Shown here one piece after another: positions 51,063 through 60,660 of a stretch of DNA of 64,000 nt. Below the pieces are notes generated by a model. That model saw nothing but the letters and a program-made list of their open reading frames with translations. It made no database searches and had not been told where the DNA came from. A program made the translations under genes and the position numbers. The DNA is from Actinocrinis sp035653575. Its GTDB lineage: Bacteria; Actinomycetota; Actinomycetes; Streptomycetales; Catenulisporaceae. Position 1 is the stretch's first letter. The number at the start of each line of letters is the position of its first letter. The DNA lies in the NCBI RefSeq assembly GCF_035653575.1, contig NZ_DASRBQ010000186.1:61314-125313 (forward strand), in the 5' to 3' direction.

Positions 51063-53825
51063 ATGCCCGCGATGACCCCGGCGGAGATCTGGGCGGCGCT
51101 GGCCGAGAACGCGCAGAACCCGAACGGGCCGGTCAAGGTGGCCCGCGCGGAGTACCTGGTGGAAGCGGCCGAGGCGGCCGACGACGCTCCGCTCTACGCG
51201 CAGTCGCTGCTCGACGTGATCAACGCGTACGAATACTGCGCGGAGCAGTCGAAGCTGCTGGTGCCGTTCGCCCGGCTGCTGCGGCTCTGGGACCGGGACC
51301 CTGGCGCGTTCGACGCGCGGCGCCGGCACAGCCTGTTCTGGTACTTCAAGTGGGCGACCGGCGGAATGCTGCGGGTACCGGAGGTGTCGCTGGCCTCGAT
51401 CACCGGCTGGCTGACCGAGATGGAGTCGCGGTACCGGCAGGCCGGCCACTCGCCGCGCCCGGTGCACATGGGCCGGCACCGGCTGGCCCGCGCCACCGGG
51501 CAGGCGGCGGTGGCCGAGCGCGAGTTCGAGGCCTGGCTCGACGCGCCGCGCGACGCGATGGCGGACTGCAACGCCTGCGAGGCCGGGGACCAGGGCTGGT
51601 GGCACGCGTTCAACGGCCGGGATGAGGAGGCGCTGCGGCTCTGGGAGCCGGTGCTCGGCGGGCAGCTGGTGTGCGCGGAAGAGCCGCACCGGGTGCTCGC
51701 CTACAGCCTGCTGCCGCTGCTGCGCCTCGGCCGGACCGACGAGGCGCGGGCGAATCACCTACGCGGCTACCGGATGGCCCGGGGCGTGGCGAATCTGCGT
51801 TCGACGATCGGGATGCACCTGGAGTTCTGTGCGCTGACCGGCAACGAGGCGCGGGGCCTGGAAATCCTCACCGAGCACGCGGGACTGCTGACCCCCGGCG
51901 CGGAGGACGCGACCTCGCGGCTGGAGTTCCTGATCGGCGCCCAGGTGCTGCTGCGCCGCCTGTCCACGCTGGGCCTCGGCGACCTGGCGCTGACCAACCT
52001 CGAGCCCGGACCGGCGACGGTGAGCGACACCGCGGCTCGGCTCCAGGAGCGGATCGACGAGCTGTGCGCGCGGTTCGACGCGCGCAACGGCAGCACGACC
52101 GTGTCGGATGGCGCGAAGGAGCGGCTGAGCGCCGAGCCGGTGCTGGCCTCGCTGCCGCTCGGCTCCTCAGGCACGCTGCCGGCGCGTGCGGCGGCAGCGC
52201 CATCGGCCGCACCGCCCCACCCGGCGCCCCGACCGGCCGCGCCCTCCCTCGACGAACTGGTGACCGAAGCCGAGCGGCTGTCCGACGCGCGGCACCCGCA
52301 CGCGCGGCAGGCCTGGGAGCGGGTCGCGGCGAGCGGGCACGAACTGCCGCCGGTGATCGCCGCCCGGGTCGAGCGCAGCCGTGCCCGGACGCTGCTGGAA
52401 CGGGATCCGGCGGCCGCGCGCGGCGCGCTCGCCGCGATCGCCGAGCGCCTCGCGCAACTGGGCGAGGCCGCGGAGGCCCGCGAAACCCGGGCCAACGCCG
52501 CCTTCGCCGCCTTCCTCGCCGGGGACCGGGAGACCGCGGAGGCGGAGGCCGTGGTCATCGGCGCCGAGGCGGAAGCCGCCTACGCCGCCGGCGATCTGAC
52601 GACGCGCCAGTACCTCAGCGCGCGTAGCCTGCCGGTCTTCATCGCGTTCAACGCCTTCGCCCGGCTGGCCGACCCGACCGTCGCCGCCGAAGAGCAGGAC
52701 GACGCGGCGGATCCGCGGCCGGCCACCGAGCTGATCGAGTCTGAGCTGGAGATCACCGAGAAGCTCGCTGATCCGGGGCGCGCCGCCGTCTATCACCGCA
52801 TGCTGGCTCAGCTCGCCTTCCGCCGCGACGACCGCGCCGAGGCCGCCGCCCGCCTGCAGGCGTCCCGGGACGCGGCGCTGCGGGCCGCACAGCCCTGGGA
52901 CGCCGTGGAACCGGCCGATCTGCTCGCCCAGCTCGCCCTGCAGCAGGGCGACGCGGCGGCGGCGGAGCGCCACGCCCGGGACGCGTTGGCGCACGGCGGC
53001 GACCTGCTCGACCGGGCCGCGCAGGCCCGGCTCTATTCGCTGGTGACCGAGGCGCTCTGGCGGCAGCCGGAGCGCCGGCTGCAGGTCGTGGACGCGGCGC
53101 TGCGCGCGGGCGAGCTGTGGGAGGGCACCAGCGAGCCGGACAGCCTGCACAATCGCTTTATCGCGGCCCGCGCGTACGCCGGGCTGAAGCGCCATGGCGA
53201 AGCAGCCGCGTTGTTCGACGAGCTGATGCCGCGCGTGCACGTGCCCTACGACGCAGCGGGCATCGCGATGACGCGGGAGCAGTACGCCGACTGCCTTACC
53301 CAATTGGGCGAGCACCGGCGCGCCGCCGAGCAGTACCTGGCCGCGGCGACGCTCGTGCAGGACGACCCGCACAATCGCCTTCCGCACGCTCGACTCGCCT
53401 GGTCGGCGGCGCAGGCCCTGCAGAGCGCCGGGCTGACGGCCGAGGCGCTGCCCGCGTACCGGCGCGCGGCCGACCTGTGGGGCGAGATCGGCAATCTGCC
53501 GGCGCGGGCGCGCTGCCTGCGCTCCGCCGCGTGGTTGATCGGCTGGGCAAAGGGCGACGACAAAGACGAGGACGCAGACGACGCCGCGCCGGCGCGATGG
53601 ACCGAGGCGCTGAGCGCGATGCGGTCCGTGCTGGCCGAACTGACGGGGCTGCCGAAGGAGCAGCGCTCCGAACCGATTACCGAGGAGATCGGGCACACCA
53701 ACGACCAGCTGCGCCAAATGCTCGGCTGCCTGCGCGAGGCCGAGCAGCAGGTCGCGCAGAAGGCGCAGAAGGCTGAGGCGCCAGAATCCCCGCGGGAGAG
53801 CGGGCCGCCGTCCTCAGGCGAGTGA
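51063..53825 (+). CDS. Large TPR-repeat protein paired with the HSP90-family gene
   Basis: A 920-residue alpha-helical protein. Residues 1-330 and 395-900 are TPR-like repeats rich in Ala and Arg, such as RAEYLVEAAEAADDAPLY and GEAAALFDELMPRVHVPYD. They are separated by a Pro/Ala-rich linker (about 375-395, APRPAAPS). The C-terminal 25 residues are charged. It starts 6 bases after the HSP90 stop codon, so the two are translationally linked. TPR proteins act as HSP90 co-chaperones in eukaryotes, so a co-chaperone role is a fair hypothesis. No enzymatic domain is visible. The end comes within 9 bases of the convergent monooxygenase. Confidence 0.75.
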   Translation: MPAMTPAEIWAALAENAQNPNGPVKVARAEYLVEAAEAADDAPLYAQSLLDVINAYEYCAEQSKLLVPFARLLRLWDRDPGAFDARRRHSLFWYFKWATGGMLRVPEVSLASITGWLTEMESRYRQAGHSPRPVHMGRHRLARATGQAAVAEREFEAWLDAPRDAMADCNACEAGDQGWWHAFNGRDEEALRLWEPVLGGQLVCAEEPHRVLAYSLLPLLRLGRTDEARANHLRGYRMARGVANLRSTIGMHLEFCALTGNEARGLEILTEHAGLLTPGAEDATSRLEFLIGAQVLLRRLSTLGLGDLALTNLEPGPATVSDTAARLQERIDELCARFDARNGSTTVSDGAKERLSAEPVLASLPLGSSGTLPARAAAAPSAAPPHPAPRPAAPSLDELVTEAERLSDARHPHARQAWERVAASGHELPPVIAARVERSRARTLLERDPAAARGALAAIAERLAQLGEAAEARETRANAAFAAFLAGDRETAEAEAVVIGAEAEAAYAAGDLTTRQYLSARSLPVFIAFNAFARLADPTVAAEEQDDAADPRPATELIESELEITEKLADPGRAAVYHRMLAQLAFRRDDRAEAAARLQASRDAALRAAQPWDAVEPADLLAQLALQQGDAAAAERHARDALAHGGDLLDRAAQARLYSLVTEALWRQPERRLQVVDAALRAGELWEGTSEPDSLHNRFIAARAYAGLKRHGEAAALFDELMPRVHVPYDAAGIAMTREQYADCLTQLGEHRRAAEQYLAAATLVQDDPHNRLPHARLAWSAAQALQSAGLTAEALPAYRRAADLWGEIGNLPARARCLRSAAWLIGWAKGDDKDEDADDAAPARWTEALSAMRSVLAELTGLPKEQRSEPITEEIGHTNDQLRQMLGCLREAEQQVAQKAQKAEAPESPRESGPPSSGE

Positions 53826-53833
53826 GGCGCCGC

Positions 53834-55030
53834 TCAGGGCTTCCAGCCGAACACCGGGTCGAAGGAGCGCAGGAACAACCCGACCGTGCGCTCACTACTG
53901 CTGAGCCGCAGCGCCTGGTTGCGCAGGAAAATGCCCGCCGGCGTCGAGGCGTGGTGGAAGGCTGACATGCGCTTCGAGCGCTTCACGATGTCCATGGTGC
54001 GCGGCAGCCGCGCGGCGGTGTACGAGGCGAGCGCGCTCACGTCGCCGTCTGCCTCGGCGAGCAGCTTCGCCAGCACCACGGCGTCCTCGATGGACTGCGA
54101 GCCGCCCTGCCCGAGGTCCGGTGTCATCGGGTGCGCCGCGTCACCGAGCAGCGCCACGCGGCCCAGGTGGTACGCGGGCAGCGGAGTCTGCATCCAGCGG
54201 GCGTCGTCGCGATAAACCGAGGCGGGATCGACGGCGTCGAGGATGCGTTGGACTTGCGGATACCAGCCCGCGAAATGTGCCCGCAGCTGACTTAACGGAT
54301 CGTCGGCTTGCCCGTTCCCGGTCGCGAGGAGTTCCTTCAGTACGGTCGCGTATGCGTAGACGCGGCCGTCGTTCAGCGCCCAGGTTCCCCACACGGTGCC
54401 TTTGCCCATGGACTCGCTCGCGAGTACCTCCTCCTCTTCGCCCAGGCTCGGCGCGAGCATCCACCAGATCACGTATCCGCCGTCCGCGGGCCCGGGGTGG
54501 TCGGGAAAGAGGGTGCGCCGCACCGCCGAGCGGCCGCCGTCCGCGGCGACGACGAGGTCTGCTTCGAACACCCGGCCGTCCGTGGTCTCGACCCGGGCGC
54601 GCTGGTCCGCCGCTCCGGGATCGGCCACCTGCGCCGTCGTGTCGAGGCGGATCGCGTCGCCGGGAAGCTGCCCGGCGAACACGGCCAGCAGTTCGGTCCG
54701 CACCAGCGAGTACACCGGATAGCCGAAGCGGCGGCCGACCGGGTCCCCGCTCGGGCGGAAGATCCAGCGGCCGTCCGGACGCCGCGCTCCGATCGCACCG
54801 CTCGATACGCCGACCGCCCGGACGCGCGCGCCGAGCGTCATCCCGTCGGCGTCTACGGCGTCGAGGGCGTGCATCGCGTTCGGCGGCATGGCGATTCCGG
54901 CCCCGATCGGCCGCAGCGCATCCGCCCGCTCCAACACGGTCACTCGCCAACCGGTGCGGTACAGCGCGTTCGCCGCCGCGAGTCCACCGACGCCGGCCCC
55001 GATGATCACTGCTTCCCGTGCATTCCCCAT
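53834..55030 (-). CDS. FAD-dependent monooxygenase
   Basis: A 398-residue group A flavoprotein monooxygenase. It has the FAD-binding motif AVIIGAGVGGLAAANALYRTG, the DG motif in VVAADGGRSAVRR and the second FAD loop in VALLGDAAHPMTPDLGQGG. Such enzymes hydroxylate aromatic or related compounds; the substrate is unknown. The ATG at 55030 follows GGGGAG at 7 bases, so it is chosen over the ATG at 55045. A perfect palindrome GAAACTGTTTC lies just upstream. Confidence 0.88.
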   Translation of the reverse strand: MGNAREAVIIGAGVGGLAAANALYRTGWRVTVLERADALRPIGAGIAMPPNAMHALDAVDADGMTLGARVRAVGVSSGAIGARRPDGRWIFRPSGDPVGRRFGYPVYSLVRTELLAVFAGQLPGDAIRLDTTAQVADPGAADQRARVETTDGRVFEADLVVAADGGRSAVRRTLFPDHPGPADGGYVIWWMLAPSLGEEEEVLASESMGKGTVWGTWALNDGRVYAYATVLKELLATGNGQADDPLSQLRAHFAGWYPQVQRILDAVDPASVYRDDARWMQTPLPAYHLGRVALLGDAAHPMTPDLGQGGSQSIEDAVVLAKLLAEADGDVSALASYTAARLPRTMDIVKRSKRMSAFHHASTPAGIFLRNQALRLSSSERTVGLFLRSFDPVFGWKP

Positions 55031-55045
55031 GACACTGCTCCCCAT

Positions 55046-55056
55046 GAAACTGTTTC
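55046..55056. promoter_or_regulatory. Palindrome before the FAD monooxygenase gene
   Basis: GAAAC-T-GTTTC is a perfect dyad 16 bases upstream of the chosen start. A second dyad, GAGCA-N4-TGCTC (55068-55081), lies 12 bases further upstream. Both could bind a repressor of the monooxygenase gene; no regulator gene is adjacent. Confidence 0.4.
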
Positions 55057-55096
55057 TACAACCCGTAGAGCAATAGTGCTCCTTTCGCCCGCTCTA

Positions 55097-55108
55097 GGGA
55101 AGCTTCCC
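55097..55108. promoter_or_regulatory. 12-base perfect palindrome in the divergent gap
   Basis: GGGAAGCTTCCC sits 33 bases before the recombinase-like gene. TATCTT (55127-55132), 8 bases before its GTG, could be a -10 for a leaderless mRNA, so the palindrome would overlap the -35 region and could be an operator. Confidence 0.4.
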
Positions 55109-55140
55109 GCTGTCAGTGCCGCCGGGTATCTTGATCGTTC

Positions 55141-56160
55141 GTGACGGAGCGTCAACAGGACGACAGCGAAACCGCCGCGCCGCCGGAAGCGCAGCGCCCG
55201 GTCCCGGTGGCCGCGCTCCGGCAGGTGGAGGCCGCAGTCGAACGGCTCTGCCTGCGCGAGAGCACCAGCCCGGCACGGGCGCGGCAGCTGCGCTGGGTCG
55301 CCAAGGAGCTGCGGCTGGTCAGCGTGCATCCCGAGTTCCGGCCCGCGGACACCGTGCGCGAGGCCGCGGATCTGCTCGGCGCGCAGTCGCTGACCTCTTA
55401 TCTGCGTCTCGCGCAGCACGGCGAGCTGCGGCAGCGGCCGACCAGCTCCGGGGACGGCACGTCGAGCGCCTCCTCGATGCGCATCCGCGAGGACTGCCTG
55501 CGTCTTATCTGCCAGGAGCTGAGCGTGCCGCTGGCGCTGGCCGGGCGGGCGCCGCTGCCCGCGCCGCGCGAGGTGGTCAACGGCCCGACGCGCTCCCAGC
55601 TGCGCGCCTACCTCGCCGAGAAGGCCAAGAGCCCGCCGACCCGGCCGGGGCGGATCAGGCTGCTGGCGATCATCGGCACGGTGCTCGACACCGCCGCGCG
55701 GGTCGGCGAGCTGTGCGCGCTGCGGGTCGAGGACCTGGATCTGGCCGAGTCCGAGCCGGTGCTGACCGTGGTGCGCCATCCCCAGGCCAGGTCCGTGTCC
55801 GAACCGGTCACGGAGCGGATCATCCTCTCCCCCGGTACCGCGACCGCGCTGCGGCACTGGCTGGCCGCCCGCGAGGAGATCCTCACCCCACTGCACATCG
55901 GCGTGAAGTCGCTGTGGGTCTCGGTCGCCGGGAACCACGCGGGACTGCCCGCCGCGGACGGCCACTCGATCAAGCGGCCGGCCGGGATGCCGCTGCGTCC
56001 CAGGGGTCTGCAACGCGCGTACACCCGGACCGTCGTGGAGCTGAACACCGAACTGGCGGGCTCACCGGGCTGGCGGCCGCTGCCATATCGCCTGGAGCAG
56101 CTGCGCCGCGCGGTGGAGGTCAGCGCGGATCGGATCGTCGAGGAGCCGGCGGCTCCGTAG
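55141..56160 (+). CDS. Tyrosine-recombinase-like protein lacking the catalytic tyrosine
   Basis: A 339-residue protein. Residues about 148-330 resemble the catalytic domain of tyrosine recombinases, with box I as LDTAARVGELCALRVEDLDL including Arg187. The box II region (HXLRH in active enzymes) reads LPYRLEQLRRA (314-324), without the His, and no candidate catalytic Tyr follows before the stop, 15 residues on. The N-terminal part resembles a core-binding helical domain. It is probably a domesticated DNA-binding protein rather than an active integrase. No att sites, other phage genes or tRNA are near. The GTG start has no ribosome site and may be leaderless. Confidence 0.65.
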   Translation: MTERQQDDSETAAPPEAQRPVPVAALRQVEAAVERLCLRESTSPARARQLRWVAKELRLVSVHPEFRPADTVREAADLLGAQSLTSYLRLAQHGELRQRPTSSGDGTSSASSMRIREDCLRLICQELSVPLALAGRAPLPAPREVVNGPTRSQLRAYLAEKAKSPPTRPGRIRLLAIIGTVLDTAARVGELCALRVEDLDLAESEPVLTVVRHPQARSVSEPVTERIILSPGTATALRHWLAAREEILTPLHIGVKSLWVSVAGNHAGLPAADGHSIKRPAGMPLRPRGLQRAYTRTVVELNTELAGSPGWRPLPYRLEQLRRAVEVSADRIVEEPAAP

Positions 56161-56183
56161 TCGCGGACGGCCCGACGGCACGC

Positions 56184-57401
56184 TCACGCGGCGGGGTGGC
56201 TCCCCTTGCCCGCGCTCTCCGACGCGCGCTCGTCGTGGCCGTGGTCCTGCCGCTGGCGCTCGTAGCGCTGGTCGAGTCCGGGCCGGTTACCGGGTCCGGC
56301 ATGGACCTTGGCGTCGGGGCTGCCGCTGCCGGCCTCGCGGCGTTGGGCGCTCTCCTGACGTCGGCGGGCGGCCAGCGAGGAGGCGACCGCGGCGATGATC
56401 ATCGCCGCGCCGGTGCCCGCGGTGAGCACGTCCGGCACGTCATGCCAGACCTCGACCATCAGCAGCAGCGCGAGCATGCCGATCGCGTAGTACGCGCCGT
56501 GCTCCAGGTACCGGTACTCCTCCAGCGTCCCGCGGCGCACCACGTACACCGTCAGGGCGCGGATGTACGCGGCGCCGATCGCCAGGCCGATGGTGATCAG
56601 CGCGATGTCCAGGGTCACCGAGAAGGCGCCCATCACGGAGTCGAAGGAGAAGGTCGCGTCGAGCAGTTCCAGGTAGCAGAACAGGAAGAAGGCGGCCCGG
56701 CCGTGCACGGTGGCCCGCGGACGTGACGCCCCGTCAGCGTCCGCCTGTTCGGCGATCAGCTGTCCCGCGCCGTTGACCAGCAGGAAGGCGCAGAGCCCGG
56801 AGACCGCGCCGGCCATCACCTTCAGCGCGTCGCCGTTGTGCACGGTCCCGGCCGCGATCAGCGCGAAGCCGAGCACCAGCACCTCGCCGGCCCGCGGCAG
56901 CCGGCCGAGCCGGCGCAGCGGCCGCTCGATCCAGCCGATCCAGGTCTCCTCGCGCTCCTCGGACACGAAGCCGAAGAAGATCATCATCAGGAACGCGCCG
57001 CCGAAGGCCGCGATGCCGGGCTGGGCGGCGATGAGCACGTCGCGGTATTTCAGCGGATCGGAGTAGGCGAGCTCGATCGCCGAGCTCGGGCTTATCCGGG
57101 CGCCGACGCTCACGATCGCCAGCGGCACCAGCAGCCGCATGCCGATCGCGGCGATGACGATGCCCACGGTCAGGAACAGCCGCTGCCAGAACTGGCTCAT
57201 CCGGGCCAGCACGGTCGCGTTGACGATCGCGTTGTCGAAGGAGACCGCGACCTCCAGCACGCCGAGCAAAGCCGCGACCGTCAACCCGTGCAGGCCGTCG
57301 ACCAGATACGCGCCGACGAGACAGGCGATCGCCACGGCGTGCGCGACGCCGAACAATCGCAGGCCGCCGCCGCGCGCCGAGGTGTCGGCCCGATCCGCCA
57401 T
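56184..57401 (-). CDS. TerC-like membrane protein (DUF475)
   Basis: A 405-residue integral membrane protein with about nine helices, of the DUF475/TerC group. Signatures are LLGVLEVAVSFDNAIVNATV near the start and the mirrored LLDATFSFDSVMGAFSVT in the second half, each with the Asp residues proposed to coordinate a metal ion. TerC proteins are linked to tellurite resistance and manganese export to extracytoplasmic enzymes. The C-terminal 55 residues are charged and low-complexity (AQRREAGSGS and similar). It converges with the recombinase-like gene. Confidence 0.86.
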   Translation of the reverse strand: MADRADTSARGGGLRLFGVAHAVAIACLVGAYLVDGLHGLTVAALLGVLEVAVSFDNAIVNATVLARMSQFWQRLFLTVGIVIAAIGMRLLVPLAIVSVGARISPSSAIELAYSDPLKYRDVLIAAQPGIAAFGGAFLMMIFFGFVSEEREETWIGWIERPLRRLGRLPRAGEVLVLGFALIAAGTVHNGDALKVMAGAVSGLCAFLLVNGAGQLIAEQADADGASRPRATVHGRAAFFLFCYLELLDATFSFDSVMGAFSVTLDIALITIGLAIGAAYIRALTVYVVRRGTLEEYRYLEHGAYYAIGMLALLLMVEVWHDVPDVLTAGTGAAMIIAAVASSLAARRRQESAQRREAGSGSPDAKVHAGPGNRPGLDQRYERQRQDHGHDERASESAGKGSHPAA

Positions 57402-57745
57402 GGCCCATCCGCCTCTCGTTCGACGCTGCCGCCGGTACCGACCGAGCCCCTCACCCGGCCTTTCAGCTCAACCCGCCGTCCTCGGTAAACCGGCGTCCCT
57501 ACCCGGCCCGGTGTTCACCCCACACCGTGCGCCGCCGAAACCACCGTGCCGGATCCCCCTGTAGTCCCGCTGTCGGATCGGTTTCTGTAAGAGTTCCGAC
57601 AAGAAACCTACCCAACCGCGCAGCGCTGCGGGGCGTGAACTGCGCCACGTTCCGGTGAAAAGTCGCGCACGGGCGCAGGCGGCTGGCCTCAAGCGCCGTG
57701 GCTCATGTGGTTTGAGAGGCTTACCGACAGTTTCATAACGCCTCG
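57402..57745. other. Gap upstream of the TerC-like gene
   Basis: A 344-base gap on the 3' side of the acyl-CoA dehydrogenase gene and upstream of the TerC-like gene. Its clearest features are the two interleaved dyads at 57571-57608 and a CGCAGCGCTGCG palindrome at 57619-57630. No gene or clear promoter pair is seen. Confidence 0.45.
57571..57608. repeat. Two interleaved inverted repeats
   Basis: TGTCGGA (57571-57577) pairs with TCCGACA (57595-57601), and GGTTTCT (57580-57586) pairs with AGAAACC (57602-57608). The order left1-left2-right1-right2 means the two cannot form as hairpins at once. They may be overlapping operators or alternative RNA stems for the TerC-like transcript. Confidence 0.45.
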
Positions 57746-58897
57746 TCAGGGACGGGCGAGGCTCCGAGCGATCACCCGGCGCTGGATCTGGTTGGTGCCC
57801 TCGACGATCTGGAGCACCTTCGCCTCGCGCAGGTACCGCTCGACCGGGAAGTCGGCGGTGTAGCCGTAGCCGCCGAGCACCTGGACCGCGTCGATCGTGG
57901 TCTGCATCGCCGCGTCGGTGCAGAACAGCTTGGCCGCCGCCGCCTGCCGGGTGAACGGCAGCCCGCGGTCGCGCAGCCGCGCCGCCGCGAGGTAGCCGGC
58001 CCGGCCCACCTCGAGCCTGGCGGCCATGTCGGCGAGCAGGAACCCGACGCCGTCGTGCTCGATGATCGGCTTGCCGAACTGGACCCGGTCGCGCGCATAG
58101 GTCACCGCGGCGTCCAGCGCGGCCTGCGCGAGACCGATGGCGCACGCGGCGATGCCGAGGCGTCCGCCGTCCAGGGCCTCCATCGCGATCGCGAAGCCCT
58201 GACCCTCCTCGCCGAGGCGTCGCTCGGTCGAGATGCGCGCGCCCTCGAAGCGCACCTGCGCGGTGGTCGACGAACGCAACCCCATCTTGCGTTCCGGCGG
58301 CGCGGCGCTCAGGCCGGGCGTGCTCGCGTCGGCGAGCAGCGCGGTGATGCCTCGGGCGCCGGAATCGCCGGTGCGCACCAGCACGGTGTAGAAGTCGGCT
58401 TCGCCACCGTGGGTGATCCAGGCCTTTGTGCCGTCGACGACGTATTCGTCGCCGTCCAGGACCGCGCGGGTGGTCAGGTGCGCCGCGTCGGAGCCGTGTG
58501 AGGGTTCGGACAGGCAGTAGGCGCCGAGCAGGTCGCCGCCGATCATGTCCGGCAGCCAGCGCTCCTTCTGCTGCTCGTCGCCGTAGTGGGCGAGCGCGTG
58601 GCAGGAGAGGGTGTGCACCGAGACGCCGATGCCGACGGCCAGCCAGTGCCGGGCGAGTTCTTCGACGACCTGGAGGTAGACCTCGTAGGGCTGTGCGCCG
58701 CCGCCGTACTCTTCCGGATACGGCAGGCCGAGCAGGCCGGAACGGCCCAGTACGCGGAAGACTTCGCGCGGGAAGCGGTGCGCCTCTTCGTACTCGGCGG
58801 CACGGGGCGCGAGCTCCTTCTCGGCGAGCTCGGTGGTCAGTTCGAGGAGCGCGACGGCTTCCTCGGTCGGCAGCAGCGCGCGACGCGCGGCGTCCAT
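57746..58897 (-). CDS. Acyl-CoA dehydrogenase
   Basis: A 383-residue FAD-dependent acyl-CoA dehydrogenase, which forms the first double bond in beta-oxidation. Motifs: LGAYCLSEPSHGSDAAHLTT, KAWITHGGEAD, YARDRVQFGKPI and VLGGYGYTADFPVERYLREA, and the catalytic Glu in VEGTNQIQR. GGAGG is well placed before the ATG at 58897. The chain-length preference is not known. It has its own transcript, as a strong hairpin lies upstream. Confidence 0.9.
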   Translation of the reverse strand: MDAARRALLPTEEAVALLELTTELAEKELAPRAAEYEEAHRFPREVFRVLGRSGLLGLPYPEEYGGGAQPYEVYLQVVEELARHWLAVGIGVSVHTLSCHALAHYGDEQQKERWLPDMIGGDLLGAYCLSEPSHGSDAAHLTTRAVLDGDEYVVDGTKAWITHGGEADFYTVLVRTGDSGARGITALLADASTPGLSAAPPERKMGLRSSTTAQVRFEGARISTERRLGEEGQGFAIAMEALDGGRLGIAACAIGLAQAALDAAVTYARDRVQFGKPIIEHDGVGFLLADMAARLEVGRAGYLAAARLRDRGLPFTRQAAAAKLFCTDAAMQTTIDAVQVLGGYGYTADFPVERYLREAKVLQIVEGTNQIQRRVIARSLARP

Positions 58898-58969
58898 GGC
58901 GGCCTCCAGGCAGGGTGGTGGAGGTCGGTGGCGCACGGCGCGATCTTGTGAACCTGTTCCGGACGCGCC

Positions 58970-59004
58970 ACCGGCGTGCCGGGAATGGTTTCCGGCACGC
59001 CGGT
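58970..59004. terminator. Strong hairpin between the HtrA-like and acyl-CoA dehydrogenase genes
   Basis: A perfect 13-base-pair stem ACCGGCGTGCCGG with its complement, continued inward by three A-T/G-T pairs to a TGG loop. It lies 138 bases downstream of the HtrA stop on the minus strand and 73 bases before the dehydrogenase start, so it most likely ends the protease transcript. Confidence 0.65.
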
Positions 59005-59142
59005 CACTGTAGCGCTCGGCGCCGATCTTCGGCACACGCAGCGCGCGGACCCTTTCAGTGGCCTGCATCGTTCGGCCGTCTGCGCAGGCTGGGGCGTACT
59101 TGCCCGGCGCCGCGCGGGACCGCCCGACTTGACGGTGCTTGC

Positions 59143-60291
<1,149 letters not shown>

Positions 60292-60660
60292 GTCTCGACA
60301 GTGCCCGCGTTCCTTGAAAGACATCTGAGACTACGGTCAGACCATCTCAAGAATGCCGCCCAGATTTCTGAAGCCGGGCGTCTGAAGCCGGGCCGGGCCC
60401 GCACCGCGCCCGCCGCGTCGCCGCGTCACAGCGCCGAGATCCAACCGCCGAGCGCACGGACTCAACCGTCCGGCGCACGATATCCACAGTTCCGGGAAAC
60501 CCGCCGGGCGAGCCGCCGCCCAGGAGTGATCGTCACCGTAGTATCAGCCCCGACAGGCAGGGCGTTTCGGGGTGACGTCCGTGCCCGGTCCGGTTCAGCC
60601 GGATCCGGCGCGGGTAGACGGCCCCGGCGGGCTGGCGGGCCGAAAGGGCGGTATGCGTCG
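60292..60660. other. Divergent gap between the HtrA-like and hopanoid genes
   Basis: A 369-base gap that should carry promoters for both sides. A direct repeat of TCTGAAGCCGGGC (about 60367-60379 and 60380-60392) lies near the protease gene. I could not identify clear promoter hexamers, and see no further gene. Confidence 0.45.

Noticed and set aside
49188..51758. Very long open frame on the minus strand opposite the HSP90 and TPR genes
   Set aside because: Arg/Gly/His-rich sequence with no family similarity, fully opposite two well-recognised genes; long antisense frames are common at this GC content.
55141..56160. Integrase marking a genomic island or prophage
   Set aside because: No tRNA, att repeats or phage genes nearby, and the catalytic His and Tyr are missing.
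57571..57608. H-type RNA pseudoknot from the interleaved repeats
   Set aside because: There is no linker between the third and fourth arms, so the geometry cannot span a 7-base-pair stem; kept only as alternative dyads.
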